Shown piece by piece: positions 55,753 through 63,950 of a stretch of DNA of 64,000 bases; the stretch's first letter is position 1; every line of letters begins with the position of its first letter. The DNA is taken from assembly GCF_003970925.1 (NCBI RefSeq), contig NZ_RWJF01000001.1, positions 1,110,501 through 1,174,500 on the forward strand. Reading direction: 5' to 3'. The notes beneath the pieces were generated by a model. The model did not search any database. It worked only from the letters and a program-made list of their open reading frames with translations, and had not been told where the DNA came from. This stretch comes from Sphingomonas ginkgonis (GTDB taxonomy: Bacteria > Pseudomonadota > Alphaproteobacteria > Sphingomonadales > Sphingomonadaceae). The position numbers and the translations under genes are program-made.

Positions 55753-57101
55753 ACGACAAGCAGGCGATCGAATTGGCGAACCTCGCCGAACAGTCGGACG
55801 AGGGGCAGCTTCGGCAGATGATCCTCGACCTGGTCGGCGAATATGCGCGCCGCCATCACGCGCCGAAGCCGTTCGTCCCCGGCGAGAGCATGGTGCCGGT
55901 ATCGGGCAAGGTCTACGGCGCCGAGGACATGCAGAAGCTTGTCGACAGCTCGCTCGACTTCTGGCTCACCACCGGTCGCTTCAACGCTGAATTCGAGGAG
56001 CGGCTCGCCGCCCGGATCGGCGTCCGCCACGCGCTCACCACTAATTCGGGCTCGTCGGCCAACCTTCTGGCGCTGTCGACGCTGACCTCGCACTATCTGC
56101 GCGGCGAGGCGCTGAAGCCCGGCGACGAGGTGATCACGGTGGCCACCGGCTTCCCGACCACGGTCAACCCGTCGCTCCAGTACGGGCTGGTGCCGGTGTT
56201 CGTCGACGTCGACATCCCCACCTACAACATCAAGCCCGAGATGATCGAGGCCGCGGTCAGCGAGAAGACCCGGGCGATCATGATCGCGCACACGCTGGGC
56301 AACCCGTTCGACCTCGGCGAGGTGATGCGGGTCGCGCAGAAGCATAACTTGTTCGTGGTCGAGGACTGCTGCGACGCGCTCGGCGCGACCTATGGCGGGC
56401 GTCACGTCGGCACCTTCGGCGATCTCGGAACGCTCAGTTTCTACCCGGCGCACCACATCACGATGGGCGAGGGCGGGGCGGTGTTCACCGACAAGCCGAG
56501 GCTGAAGCGGGTCACCGAATCGATGCGCGACTGGGGCCGCGACTGCTGGTGCGCGCCGGGGATGGACAATACCTGCGGCAAGCGGTTTTGCCGCAAGCTC
56601 GGCGACCTGCCGATGGGCTACGACCACAAATATACCTACAGCCACTGCGGCTATAATCTGAAGATCACCGACATGCAGGCGGCGGTCGGCTGCGCGCAGC
56701 TAGACCGGCTCGACGGCTTCATCGCCGCGCGTCGCCGCAACTTCGCCCTGCTGACCGAGCTGCTGAAGCCGCTCGAGGATCTGCTGATCCTGCCGCGGGC
56801 GACCCCGAACAGCGAGGCGAGCTGGTTCGGCTATCCCATCACCCTGCGCGAGGGCACGCGGATCAGCCGCGACGACCTGGTCAAGCATCTCGACGCCAAC
56901 AAGGTCGGGACTCGGCTTCTGTTCGGCGGCAACCTGCTGCGCCAGCCCTACATGCGCGGTCGCAACTATCGCGTGGTCGGCGAACTGACCAACGCCGACA
57001 TCGTGACCGAACGGACCTTCTGGATCGGCCTCTACCCGGGGCTCGAGGCCGCGCATCTTGAATATTCGGCCTCGCTGATCACCCGCGCGCTCAGGAATTA
57101 A
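55743..57101 (+). CDS. rfbH: CDP-4-keto-6-deoxyglucose 3-dehydrase (E1, PMP/iron-sulfur)
   Basis: Removes the C3 hydroxyl of CDP-4-keto-6-deoxyglucose, using pyridoxamine phosphate and a [2Fe-2S] cluster. 452 residues. Two diagnostics are present. His237 stands at the usual PLP-lysine position in [14 protein letters not shown]. The Cys set C210-x57-C268-x-C270-x7-C278 exactly fits the E1 cluster spacing. [20 protein letters not shown] and NSGSSANL are general fold motifs. It normally needs the E3 reductase (AscD/RfbI), which is not in this window. ATG 55743 overlaps rfbG by 10 bp; GTG 55749 is an alternative. A 58-bp gap follows. Confidence 0.95.
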   Translation: MGVNDKQAIELANLAEQSDEGQLRQMILDLVGEYARRHHAPKPFVPGESMVPVSGKVYGAEDMQKLVDSSLDFWLTTGRFNAEFEERLAARIGVRHALTTNSGSSANLLALSTLTSHYLRGEALKPGDEVITVATGFPTTVNPSLQYGLVPVFVDVDIPTYNIKPEMIEAAVSEKTRAIMIAHTLGNPFDLGEVMRVAQKHNLFVVEDCCDALGATYGGRHVGTFGDLGTLSFYPAHHITMGEGGAVFTDKPRLKRVTESMRDWGRDCWCAPGMDNTCGKRFCRKLGDLPMGYDHKYTYSHCGYNLKITDMQAAVGCAQLDRLDGFIAARRRNFALLTELLKPLEDLLILPRATPNSEASWFGYPITLREGTRISRDDLVKHLDANKVGTRLLFGGNLLRQPYMRGRNYRVVGELTNADIVTERTFWIGLYPGLEAAHLEYSASLITRALRN

Positions 57102-57159
57102 GTGTCGGCTAACCATTACCGGATACCAATTTGCCAATAGCTTTCTGGGGGATGGTGAG

Positions 57160-57876
57160 ATGGCCAAGGGCAAGCGGATCTACGACCTGTTCGTCAGCTT
57201 AAAGGGGGAGTTCGAGGCCGAGGGCCTGACCCGCGACGAAGTGGCCGGAGAAGCGCTGTTCGCTGCCCGTCGCGGCCTCGACTATCTGGTCAAGATCGGC
57301 GGCTGCGAGGCGAAGTCCGACCTCGTCTTCCTGCAGCAGGTCGGGATCAGCAGCGTCGTCGCACCGATGATCGAGAGTCCGTTCGCGATGAGCAAATATA
57401 TGGCGATGGTCGATCCCAAGCTGTTCGACCACATCGGGGTTACGATCGAGACCGCAACGGCGGTCTCGGACATCGACCGGATCATCGACGCCGGGGTCCA
57501 CCTCACCGACGTGACGATCGGCCGCTCCGATCTCACCGCCTCGTTCGGCGGCAGCGGGGTCGACAGCGCCGAGACGATCCGGATGGTGAAGACGGTCGCT
57601 GCGGCGGCGAAGGAGCGGGGCCTCCACGTGACCATGGGCGGAAGCGTCAGCGCCGGGACGCGCGACCTGCTCCGCAAGGATGCCGAGCTGCGCTCGCTGC
57701 TCGACCATATCGAGACCCGCAAGGCGATCATGACGGTCGACCGGTTCATCGCCGACGGGACGCTGGAAGCCGCGATCGAGGCCGAGCTCGACCTGCTGGT
57801 CCATCGCGGTGCGGTCATCGACAAGCGCGGCGGCGAAGCCTCGTCGCGCGCCGACAAGATCCGTGAGCGGCTCTGA
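57160..57876 (+). CDS. HpcH/HpaI-type aldolase/lyase in the glycan cluster
   Basis: 238 residues, TIM-barrel of the HpcH/HpaI (pyruvate aldolase/citrate lyase) superfamily. The metal-binding Glu is seen in GVTIETATAVSDID and the Asp in TIGRSDLTASFGG, both in family positions; VKIGGCEAKSD is an early-strand motif. Family members form or cleave a C-C bond with pyruvate or acetyl-CoA as partner. Position between rfbH and a ThDP enzyme suggests a role on a deoxysugar or its branch, but the substrate is unknown. The first gene after a 58-bp gap in an otherwise tight cluster; it may have its own promoter there. 4-bp gap to the HAD gene. Confidence 0.8.
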   Translation: MAKGKRIYDLFVSLKGEFEAEGLTRDEVAGEALFAARRGLDYLVKIGGCEAKSDLVFLQQVGISSVVAPMIESPFAMSKYMAMVDPKLFDHIGVTIETATAVSDIDRIIDAGVHLTDVTIGRSDLTASFGGSGVDSAETIRMVKTVAAAAKERGLHVTMGGSVSAGTRDLLRKDAELRSLLDHIETRKAIMTVDRFIADGTLEAAIEAELDLLVHRGAVIDKRGGEASSRADKIRERL

Positions 57877-57880
57877 TCCG

Positions 57881-58582
57881 ATGCAGCCCAAGCTGATCCT
57901 CGATTTCGACGGCGTGCTCTTCAACAGCGCGTACGAGGCCTATTGCGTCTGCAACCGCCATGCCGAGACCAATCCCGGACTGCGCGATGACGTCGGGTTC
58001 GACGAGTTCATGCGCTTCCGCGCGGTGCTCACCGACGCCTGGCAGTTCAACCGTCTCTACTCGCGCGAGCACAAGCTGTGCGATCCGGCCAAGCTTCCGC
58101 AGGTTCGTCCCGAGGCTGCCGACTGGGCCTATGCGGAAGGCTTCTTCGCCGCCCGCGCCGAGATGATGAAGGACGAGTCCTGGCCCAAGCTGATGGCGCC
58201 GTACGACTTCTTCTTCCTGCTCCGCCCGACGCTGCGCAAATATCCGGACAAGTTCGCGATCCTGTCGACCCGCAACGTGGAATCGATCCGCCGCACGCTG
58301 GCCTTCTTTGATGCCGACGTCATCCCGGTGTTCGGCCAGGAGGACATTCGCCGCGAGGGCTCGAAGGTCGAGGTGGCGCGCAGCCAGGGCTGGCTCGAGC
58401 CGGGCAAGTTCATCACCGTCTACGTCGACGACATGAATGCCCACCTCGAGCCGTTCGACGGTCGCGTCTACCTGCCGCTCCACGCCAATTGGGGGTACGA
58501 CCAGGTGAAGGACGCCAGCCTCAACTCGAACCAGGTCCTCAAGATTCTCTGCTCCATGCTGAAGCTGAGTGCGGCGGCATGA
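57881..58582 (+). CDS. HAD-superfamily protein (putative phosphatase)
   Basis: 233 residues. HAD motif I is LDFDGVLFNS with nucleophile Asp8 and Asp10; motif II is likely Ser/Thr in AILSTRN; a Lys in GSKVEVARSQGW fits motif III; and motif IV is YVDDMNAH with Asp183/Asp184. The large helical cap after motif I (about 15-115) is unlike small-molecule phosphatases I know well. It may dephosphorylate a sugar or aldol product, or have a proofreading role. It starts 4 bp after the aldolase and overlaps the ThDP gene by ATGA, so it is translated with both. Confidence 0.75.
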   Translation: MQPKLILDFDGVLFNSAYEAYCVCNRHAETNPGLRDDVGFDEFMRFRAVLTDAWQFNRLYSREHKLCDPAKLPQVRPEAADWAYAEGFFAARAEMMKDESWPKLMAPYDFFFLLRPTLRKYPDKFAILSTRNVESIRRTLAFFDADVIPVFGQEDIRREGSKVEVARSQGWLEPGKFITVYVDDMNAHLEPFDGRVYLPLHANWGYDQVKDASLNSNQVLKILCSMLKLSAAA

Positions 58583-60336
58583 GGGACGGTTCGGTGGGCA
58601 TCAAATACAGCGACCAGATTGGCGCCTGGCTCAAGGAAGCGGGCTACACCCATTATTTCTTCGTCGGCGGGGGCAACATCATGCACCTGACCGAAAGCCT
58701 CGACCGCTATCTCACCGGCGTTCCGGTGGTGCACGAAGTCGCCGCCGGGATCGCCGCCGAATATTTCAACGAGCTCGCCGCGCCGGCCAAGGCGCTTGCG
58801 CTGGTTACTGCGGGACCGGGGCTGACCAACATCGTGACCGCGCTGTCGGGCGCTTATCTGGAAAGCCGCGAGCTGCTGGTGATCGGCGGTCAGGTGAAGA
58901 CGTCGGACCTCGCCGGGCCGACGATCCGCTCGCGCGGCATCCAGGAGATTGATGGCGTGTCGCTGGTGCGGTCGACCTGCAAGCTCGCGCACCGGTTCAT
59001 GAAGCCCGAGAAAGCGGCGGACTTCGGCCGCATGATCGCGACCAGCTGGACGCCGCGGAAAGGCCCGGTGTTTCTCGAGATTCCGCTCGACGTCCAGGCC
59101 GCCAGTGTCGAGCAGGCGCCGCTCGGCGAAATCCTCCTCGATCCACTGCCAACCGCCGGCGACGCCCTGCTCGGCGAGATCGTCGCGGCCTATGATCGCG
59201 CGGAGCGTCCGATCGTTCTTGTCGGCGGCGGGGTCGACCATCAGACCATGGCCGGGCTTCGCGAGCGCTTCATCGCGCTCGGGATCCCGACCATGACGAC
59301 CTACAACGGTGCCGACCGGCTGGGCGGCGACGATCCGATCTATCTCGGCCGCCCGAACACCTGGGGCCAGCGCAGCTCCAACATCATCATCCAGCAGAGC
59401 GACTTCATCCTCGCGCTCGGCACCCGTCTGGGACTGCAGCAGACCGGCTTCAATTGGCAGGAATTCGGCCGCGACGCTCGGATCGCCCATGTCGATCTGG
59501 ATCGGGGGGAGCTGGAAAAGGGCCACCCGCGCACCGACTGGCAGATCGCCGCGGACGCCAACGACTTCGTCCGCCGCTTCGTCGCCGCCGATCTTGCGCC
59601 CAAGGCCGAATGGCTTGCCGAGGCGAAGCGGATTCGCGCCGCCGTGCCACGGGTCGAGGACGTCAATCAGACCGGCGAAGGCTATCTTTCGCCCTACGAT
59701 TTCATCGTCCGGCTGGAGAAACTGACTCGCGCCGACGACTTCGTCATCCCGTGCAGCAGCGGCAGCGCCTTCACCTTGTCGATGCAGCTCTACGAGCAGA
59801 AGTTCGGCCAGCGGATGCTGACCAACAAGTCGCTTGCTTCGATGGGCTACGGCCTGTCTGGCGCGATCGGAGCCTCGGTCGCCGCGAAGCCGGGGCAGCG
59901 AACCATCCTGATCGAGGGCGACGGCGGCTTCGCGCAGAACATGCAGGAGCTGGGCACCGTCGAGGTCAACCAATCCAACCTCAAGATCTTCATCTTCCAC
60001 GACCAGGGCCATGCCTCGATCCGCATGACCCAGCGCAACTATTTCAACGGCAAATATCTCGGCTGCGACCGGCACTCGGGGCTCGGGCTTCCGCAGTGGG
60101 AGAAGCTGTTTCTCGCCTGGGACATCCCGGTGATGGCGCTTCCGCTCGACTTCGAGACGGATCCGCGCTTCGGCGAATTGTTCGAGGCCGACGGGCCGGC
60201 CGCCTTCATCGTGCCCGTCGATCCCGAGCAGACCTATTTTCCGAAGATCAGCAGCCGGATCACCGCCAGCGGATCGATGGAGAGCAACCCGATCGACCGG
60301 ATGACCCCGGAGATCGACTATCTGGCCGGCGCGTGA
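58579..60336 (+). CDS. ThDP-dependent enzyme of the acetohydroxyacid synthase superfamily
   Basis: 585 residues with the PYR, central and PP domains of IlvB-type enzymes. The catalytic Glu53 lies in VVHEVAAGIAAEYF (usually HEQ/HEGAAA), VTAGPGLTN and GPVFLEIPLDVQ follow. The PP domain has the ThDP motif GDGGFAQNMQEL (447-458) with its second half 26 residues on as HDQ (474-476) in place of the common NN. The best-known glycan relative is YerE, which transfers a two-carbon unit from pyruvate to C4 of CDP-3,6-dideoxy-4-ketoglucose in yersiniose synthesis. Placement after rfbFGH supports a similar branching reaction (inferred). True acetolactate synthase is less likely: no small subunit is present. 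ATGA and GTGA overlaps on both sides. Confidence 0.85.
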   Translation: MRDGSVGIKYSDQIGAWLKEAGYTHYFFVGGGNIMHLTESLDRYLTGVPVVHEVAAGIAAEYFNELAAPAKALALVTAGPGLTNIVTALSGAYLESRELLVIGGQVKTSDLAGPTIRSRGIQEIDGVSLVRSTCKLAHRFMKPEKAADFGRMIATSWTPRKGPVFLEIPLDVQAASVEQAPLGEILLDPLPTAGDALLGEIVAAYDRAERPIVLVGGGVDHQTMAGLRERFIALGIPTMTTYNGADRLGGDDPIYLGRPNTWGQRSSNIIIQQSDFILALGTRLGLQQTGFNWQEFGRDARIAHVDLDRGELEKGHPRTDWQIAADANDFVRRFVAADLAPKAEWLAEAKRIRAAVPRVEDVNQTGEGYLSPYDFIVRLEKLTRADDFVIPCSSGSAFTLSMQLYEQKFGQRMLTNKSLASMGYGLSGAIGASVAAKPGQRTILIEGDGGFAQNMQELGTVEVNQSNLKIFIFHDQGHASIRMTQRNYFNGKYLGCDRHSGLGLPQWEKLFLAWDIPVMALPLDFETDPRFGELFEADGPAAFIVPVDPEQTYFPKISSRITASGSMESNPIDRMTPEIDYLAGA

Positions 60337-61343
60337 CGCGCGCTCTGCCCGAAACGGTCGCCGCCGCGCTCCGCGACAGCGACGCGCGGCTGGTGCTGAC
60401 CGGCGCGGGCGGCTGGCTCGGCCTTGCCACGCTCGAACTGCTCGCCGAGACTCTCGGCCCGTCCTTCACTTCGCGGGTCGTCGCGTTCGGCTCCGCCCGG
60501 CGGACGCTCCGCCTGCGTGACGGCACCGCCATCGACCAGCGCCCGCTCGAGGAGATTGTGGCGCTCCGCCCCCAGGCGACGCTGGTGCTGCACACCGCCT
60601 TCCTGACCAAGGACAAGGTCGCTGGCATGAGCGAGCAGGCCTATGTCGCGGCCAACCGGCGCATTTCCGACACGATGTTCGGAGCGCTGGATGCGATCGG
60701 CGCCGACGGGCTGTTCCTCGCTTCGTCTGGCGCGGCAGGCTTCGCGGACGATCCCGCCGCGGCGCCCGACCTCCGGCTCTATGGCCGGCTGAAGCGCGAT
60801 GACGAGGAGCGGGCCGCCGTCTGGGCCGCGGAGCGCTCAGGAACCGCCGCAATCGCTCGGATCTTTAGCCTGACCGGACCGTACATCAACAAGCCGCACA
60901 ACTATGCGCTGGCGAGCTTCCTGCTCGACGCACTTGCTGGCCGACCGATCGAGGTCCGCGCCGCCACACGGGTTGTGCGCAGCTACGCCGCCATCCGCGA
61001 CCTCGTAGCGCTGTCGCTGTCGCTGCTGCTCCGTCGCGCCGATGCGATCACCCGGTTCGAGACCGGCGGGGTGCCGATGGAGATGGGAGAGATCGCCGCG
61101 GCGGTCTCGGTCGTCACTGGCGGACCCGGCTTCGTCCGCGCGCCGCTCGGCGAGGGCGAGGACAATATCTACGCTGGCGACGATCGTCAGTGGCATAGCC
61201 TTCTGGCCGGAGAAGGGCTCGCACCGACCCCCTTCGCCGAGCAGCTTCGCGAAACCGCGGATTATCTCGCCGCGCTTGACCGGGTCCGCCCGGAACCGGG
61301 CGTCGGTGCCAGCCGCAGCAGGACGCAGGTGAACCATGCTTAA
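60333..61343 (+). CDS. NAD-dependent epimerase/reductase (extended SDR) of the glycan cluster
   Basis: 336 residues. N-terminal NAD loop LVLTGAGGWLGLATLEL (about 20-36), LASSGAAGF for the Ser of the triad, and LYGRLKRDDEE for Tyr/Lys (YxxxK). The middle has RIFSLTGPYINKPHNYALAS, similar to sugar-nucleotide reductases. If the ThDP enzyme adds a keto-bearing branch, this protein could reduce it, as YerF does in yersiniose synthesis; this is inference. The GTG at 60333 overlaps the ThDP gene (GTGA), and the end overlaps the glycosyltransferase by 8 bp. Confidence 0.8.
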   Translation: MTRALPETVAAALRDSDARLVLTGAGGWLGLATLELLAETLGPSFTSRVVAFGSARRTLRLRDGTAIDQRPLEEIVALRPQATLVLHTAFLTKDKVAGMSEQAYVAANRRISDTMFGALDAIGADGLFLASSGAAGFADDPAAAPDLRLYGRLKRDDEERAAVWAAERSGTAAIARIFSLTGPYINKPHNYALASFLLDALAGRPIEVRAATRVVRSYAAIRDLVALSLSLLLRRADAITRFETGGVPMEMGEIAAAVSVVTGGPGFVRAPLGEGEDNIYAGDDRQWHSLLAGEGLAPTPFAEQLRETADYLAALDRVRPEPGVGASRSRTQVNHA

Positions 61344-62286
61344 GATCCCGACTGTCTCGCCCGAGATCACGGTGGTCATTCCGTGTCGCAACGAGGAGCT
61401 CAACGTCGAGAAGATCGCCGCGGCGGTGATCGGGCAGATGGAAACGGTGTGCGCCGACTTCGACGTCCTCTTCATCGAGAATGAGTCGAGCGACGGGACG
61501 ATCGAGGCGATCCGCCGGGCCTGCGCCCGCGATCCGCGGGTCAAGGCGATCATCAACACCCGCAACTTCGGCCAGCTCCGCTCGCCCACCCACGGTATCT
61601 TCCAGGCCAAGGGGCGGGCGATCATCGGCATGTGCGCCGATTTCCAGGATCCGCCCGAACTGCTGCCCGAGATGGTCCGCCGCTGGCGCGCCGGGACCGA
61701 CATCGTGCTCGGCGTCCGCGAGTTCGAGAAGAGCTCGCCGCTGCACGCCGCGATGCGCGACATGAGCTATTCGCTGCAGCGCCGGTTCGGCGACTATCCG
61801 ATCATTCCGCACGCGACGGGTTTCGGCCTCTACAGCCGACGCGTGGTCGACTCGATCCGCGAGCTTAACGAGCCCGAACCCTTCTTCCGCGGGCTGCTGG
61901 TCGAGACGGGATACAAGATCGAGACGATCGAGTTCCACCGTCCTCCGCGGGCCGCCGGAGAGTCCAACAACGGCTTCTTCGCGCTGCTCGACTTCGCGCT
62001 GCACGGGCTCGCCAGCTCGTCCAAGGGCCTGCTCCGGGCACCGCTCTACGTCACCTTCTTCATCGGCATGGCCTGCGTCTTCACGCTGCTCGGCGCCCTC
62101 TACTCGATGATCGTCGGCGCCAACCCGCGCATGTGGTTGTTCGCGACCCTGGTCGAGGGGCAGTTCGGCCTCCTCTTCCTCTTCCTCGGCCTGCTTGGCG
62201 TCCATGTCCGGCTCATCTCCGACCGCACCCGCGGCACGCCGCTGGTATTGGAGCGCGAGCGGATCAACTTCGCGCCTGAGGACTGA
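61336..62286 (+). CDS. Membrane GT2 glycosyltransferase (GtrB/DPM1-like)
   Basis: 316 residues. GT-A catalytic domain: ITVVIPCRNEELNVEKI (about 11-27), FIENESSDGT for the first Asp region, and MCADFQDPPELLPEMV with the DxD-like acidic pair. Two C-terminal membrane helices (about 238-258 and 268-293) fit GtrB-type enzymes that load a sugar onto undecaprenyl phosphate. With GtrA next (1-bp overlap) it likely makes a polyprenyl-linked sugar for periplasmic transfer to a surface glycan. AGGTGA lies 4-5 nt before the ATG. Confidence 0.9.
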   Translation: MLKIPTVSPEITVVIPCRNEELNVEKIAAAVIGQMETVCADFDVLFIENESSDGTIEAIRRACARDPRVKAIINTRNFGQLRSPTHGIFQAKGRAIIGMCADFQDPPELLPEMVRRWRAGTDIVLGVREFEKSSPLHAAMRDMSYSLQRRFGDYPIIPHATGFGLYSRRVVDSIRELNEPEPFFRGLLVETGYKIETIEFHRPPRAAGESNNGFFALLDFALHGLASSSKGLLRAPLYVTFFIGMACVFTLLGALYSMIVGANPRMWLFATLVEGQFGLLFLFLGLLGVHVRLISDRTRGTPLVLERERINFAPED

Positions 62287-62678
62287 TGGCGACGCGGTTC
62301 GGGGAGGCAGTCCCGGCGCGCTGGCGCGAGCTTTGGCGTTACTATCAGGCGGGAGCCGTCAACACGCTGTTCGGCTATTCGCTCTATGCGCTGCTGGTGG
62401 CGGCCGGGCTCAACCTGTTCGCGGCGCAGATCGTCAGTCACGTCACCGGCGCCGCCTTCAACTATTGGACCTTCAGCCGCCATACGTTCCGCGACCGGCA
62501 AGGGTCGAAGACGCGCTTCGTCCTCGCCTATGCCGGGCAGTATCTGCTCAGCCTGGCCTGCTTCGCGCTGCTCGCGCCGCTGATCCGGTCGCCCTACCTG
62601 ATCGGGCTGGTGACGATCGGGATCGTCTCATTGCTCAACTATTTCGTGCTGAAGCAACTGGTCTTCCGCCGCGCCTGA
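62286..62678 (+). CDS. GtrA-family membrane protein
   Basis: 130 residues with four hydrophobic helices and the family start ELWRYYQAGAVNTLFGYSLY. Motifs include AAFNYWTFSRHTF and the C-terminal SLLNYFVLKQLVF. GtrA proteins are thought to flip polyprenyl-phosphate-linked sugars across the inner membrane for O-antigen or arabinan modification. The TGATG overlap with the GtrB-like gene supports coupled function. Last gene of the glycan cluster; no clear intrinsic terminator follows. Confidence 0.88.
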   Translation: MATRFGEAVPARWRELWRYYQAGAVNTLFGYSLYALLVAAGLNLFAAQIVSHVTGAAFNYWTFSRHTFRDRQGSKTRFVLAYAGQYLLSLACFALLAPLIRSPYLIGLVTIGIVSLLNYFVLKQLVFRRA

Positions 62679-62990
62679 TCCGTTCGTGGCGGCGGGAGGC
62701 GGACGTGGTATTGGCGCAACAGCAGTGAAGTTATTGCCGGCGGGCTGAACTTGCTTACGGCAAAATTATTCAAACTATTGAGTGCCTTAGTCTGCAACGG
62801 TTGGCGTTGATGACGCGTCGGTGACGCTCGCCGCCGTCGACATTCGGCCATTTTGGCAACAGGGGAGCATTTCGTGCCTCGCCCGACGCTTTGCCGGAGG
62901 ATTGCCGTTCGCGGCGACCCGCGGACTGCGGATCGGGACGGGTGACGCGCGGCCGGTCGTACCGGACCGCGAAATCAGAAGGGAGTTTCC
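62679..62990. other. Gap before the OmpA-like gene (no gene seen)
   Basis: 312 bp with an AT-richer core at 62730-62795, the likely promoter of the next gene. TTGCTT (62751-62756) and TATTGA (62776-62781) are 19 nt apart, a poor pair, so I do not call a promoter. No ORF with convincing composition is present. An AAGGGAG ribosome site (62979-62985) belongs to the downstream gene. Confidence 0.5.
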
Positions 62991-63854
62991 GTGAAGACTA
63001 TCTGGACGAAACTGCTGGTCGGAGCCGCGGCGGCGACCGCGATCGCCAGCCCGGCGGCAGCGCGCGACGGTGCGCCCTACGTCGGCATCGAGGGCGGTGT
63101 GATCATCCCGCTCAAGTCGAAGGTGGACCGCGACTTCGGGACCGGCTGGACCGACTTCATCAAGGTCAAGCATCGGCTCGGCTACGACGTCGACGGCATC
63201 GCCGGCTACGACTTTGGCCTGTTCCGGCTCGAGGGCGAGTTCGCCTACAAGCGCGCCAAGCACAACCGCTACGAGGTCCAGTCGACCGCGACCGGAACGC
63301 TGCCGGCCGGCGTGTTCGCCGGCACCGCCTACGACGCGGAAGGCCGCACCAGCGTGCTCTCGGGCATGCTGAACGGGCTGGTCGACATCGGCGACGAGAC
63401 CCGCACCAGCTTCTATGCGGGTGGCGGCGTCGGCCTCGCCCGGGTCACCATGACCATCGGCGGCCTTGGCCCGCAGACCCTCCGCTTCCGCGACAGCGGC
63501 AAGTTCGCCTACCAGGGCATTGCCGGCTTCCGCACGGCGCTCAGCCCGAACGTCGATGCCGGCCTGAAGTATCGCTACTTCTCGACCAACCGGCTGCACG
63601 ACGACTTCGGTGGCGCGGTCGGCTACAACGGCCGTTCGACTTTCCGGTCGCACAGCGTGCTGGCGAGCCTGACCTACAGCTTCGCCTCGCCGCCGCCGCC
63701 GCCGCCGCCTCCGCCGCCCCCGCCGCCGCCGCCGCCTGCGCCCACGACGCAGACCTGCCCGGACGGTTCGGTGATCGACGTGACGGCGACCTGCCCGGCG
63801 CCGCCCCCGCCGCCCCCGCCGCCCCCGCCGCCGCCGGCTCCGGAGCGCGGCTAA
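62991..63854 (+). CDS. OmpA-like outer-membrane barrel with polyproline tail
   Basis: 287 residues from GTG 62991 (AAGGGAG about 5 nt upstream). Signal peptide MKTIWTKLLVGAAAATAIA, cleavage near AAARDG. Residues about 25-225 form an eight-stranded barrel (YVGIEGGVIIPL start, FRSHSVLASLTYSFA end). Two polyproline tracts flank APTTQTCPDGSVIDVTATC; the chain then stops at APERG. The peptidoglycan-binding OmpA C-terminal domain is absent, which is common among sphingomonad homologues. The tracts should stall ribosomes unless EF-P acts. A strong terminator follows, so the gene is likely monocistronic and abundant. Confidence 0.85.
   Translation: MKTIWTKLLVGAAAATAIASPAAARDGAPYVGIEGGVIIPLKSKVDRDFGTGWTDFIKVKHRLGYDVDGIAGYDFGLFRLEGEFAYKRAKHNRYEVQSTATGTLPAGVFAGTAYDAEGRTSVLSGMLNGLVDIGDETRTSFYAGGGVGLARVTMTIGGLGPQTLRFRDSGKFAYQGIAGFRTALSPNVDAGLKYRYFSTNRLHDDFGGAVGYNGRSTFRSHSVLASLTYSFASPPPPPPPPPPPPPPPPAPTTQTCPDGSVIDVTATCPAPPPPPPPPPPPPAPERG
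63690..63838 (+). repeat. Two CCG-rich tracts encoding polyproline
   Basis: Near-pure CCG/CCC codon runs at about 63690-63736 and 63800-63838 inside the OmpA-like gene. A change in codon number would keep frame, while single-base slippage would break it near the very end of the protein. Confidence 0.75.
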
Positions 63855-63914
63855 GCGACGGTCTGGCCGGGAGCGGGCTCAGGTTCCTCCCGGTTCGGGC
63901 ATGGCAACAGACGA

Positions 63915-63950
63915 GGTCGGCGGCGCAAGCTGCCGGCCTTTTCTGTTTTC
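63915..63950 (+). terminator. Rho-independent terminator of the OmpA-like gene
   Basis: GGTCGGCGGC (63915-63924), a GCAA tetraloop, and GCTGCCGGCC (63929-63938) form a 10-bp stem with two G-U pairs, followed by TTTTCTGTTTTC. The GNRA loop and U-tract make this a strong call. Nothing is supported in the last 50 bases. Confidence 0.9.

Noticed and set aside
55743..57101. RfbH as an inactive aminotransferase because the PLP lysine is missing
   Set aside because: The His replacement together with the exact Cys spacing is the known signature of functional E1 dehydrases.
62991..63854. OmpA-like gene as a truncated pseudogene
   Set aside because: It has a good start, intact signal peptide and barrel, a natural end after the polyproline tail, and a strong terminator; this form is usual in sphingomonads.
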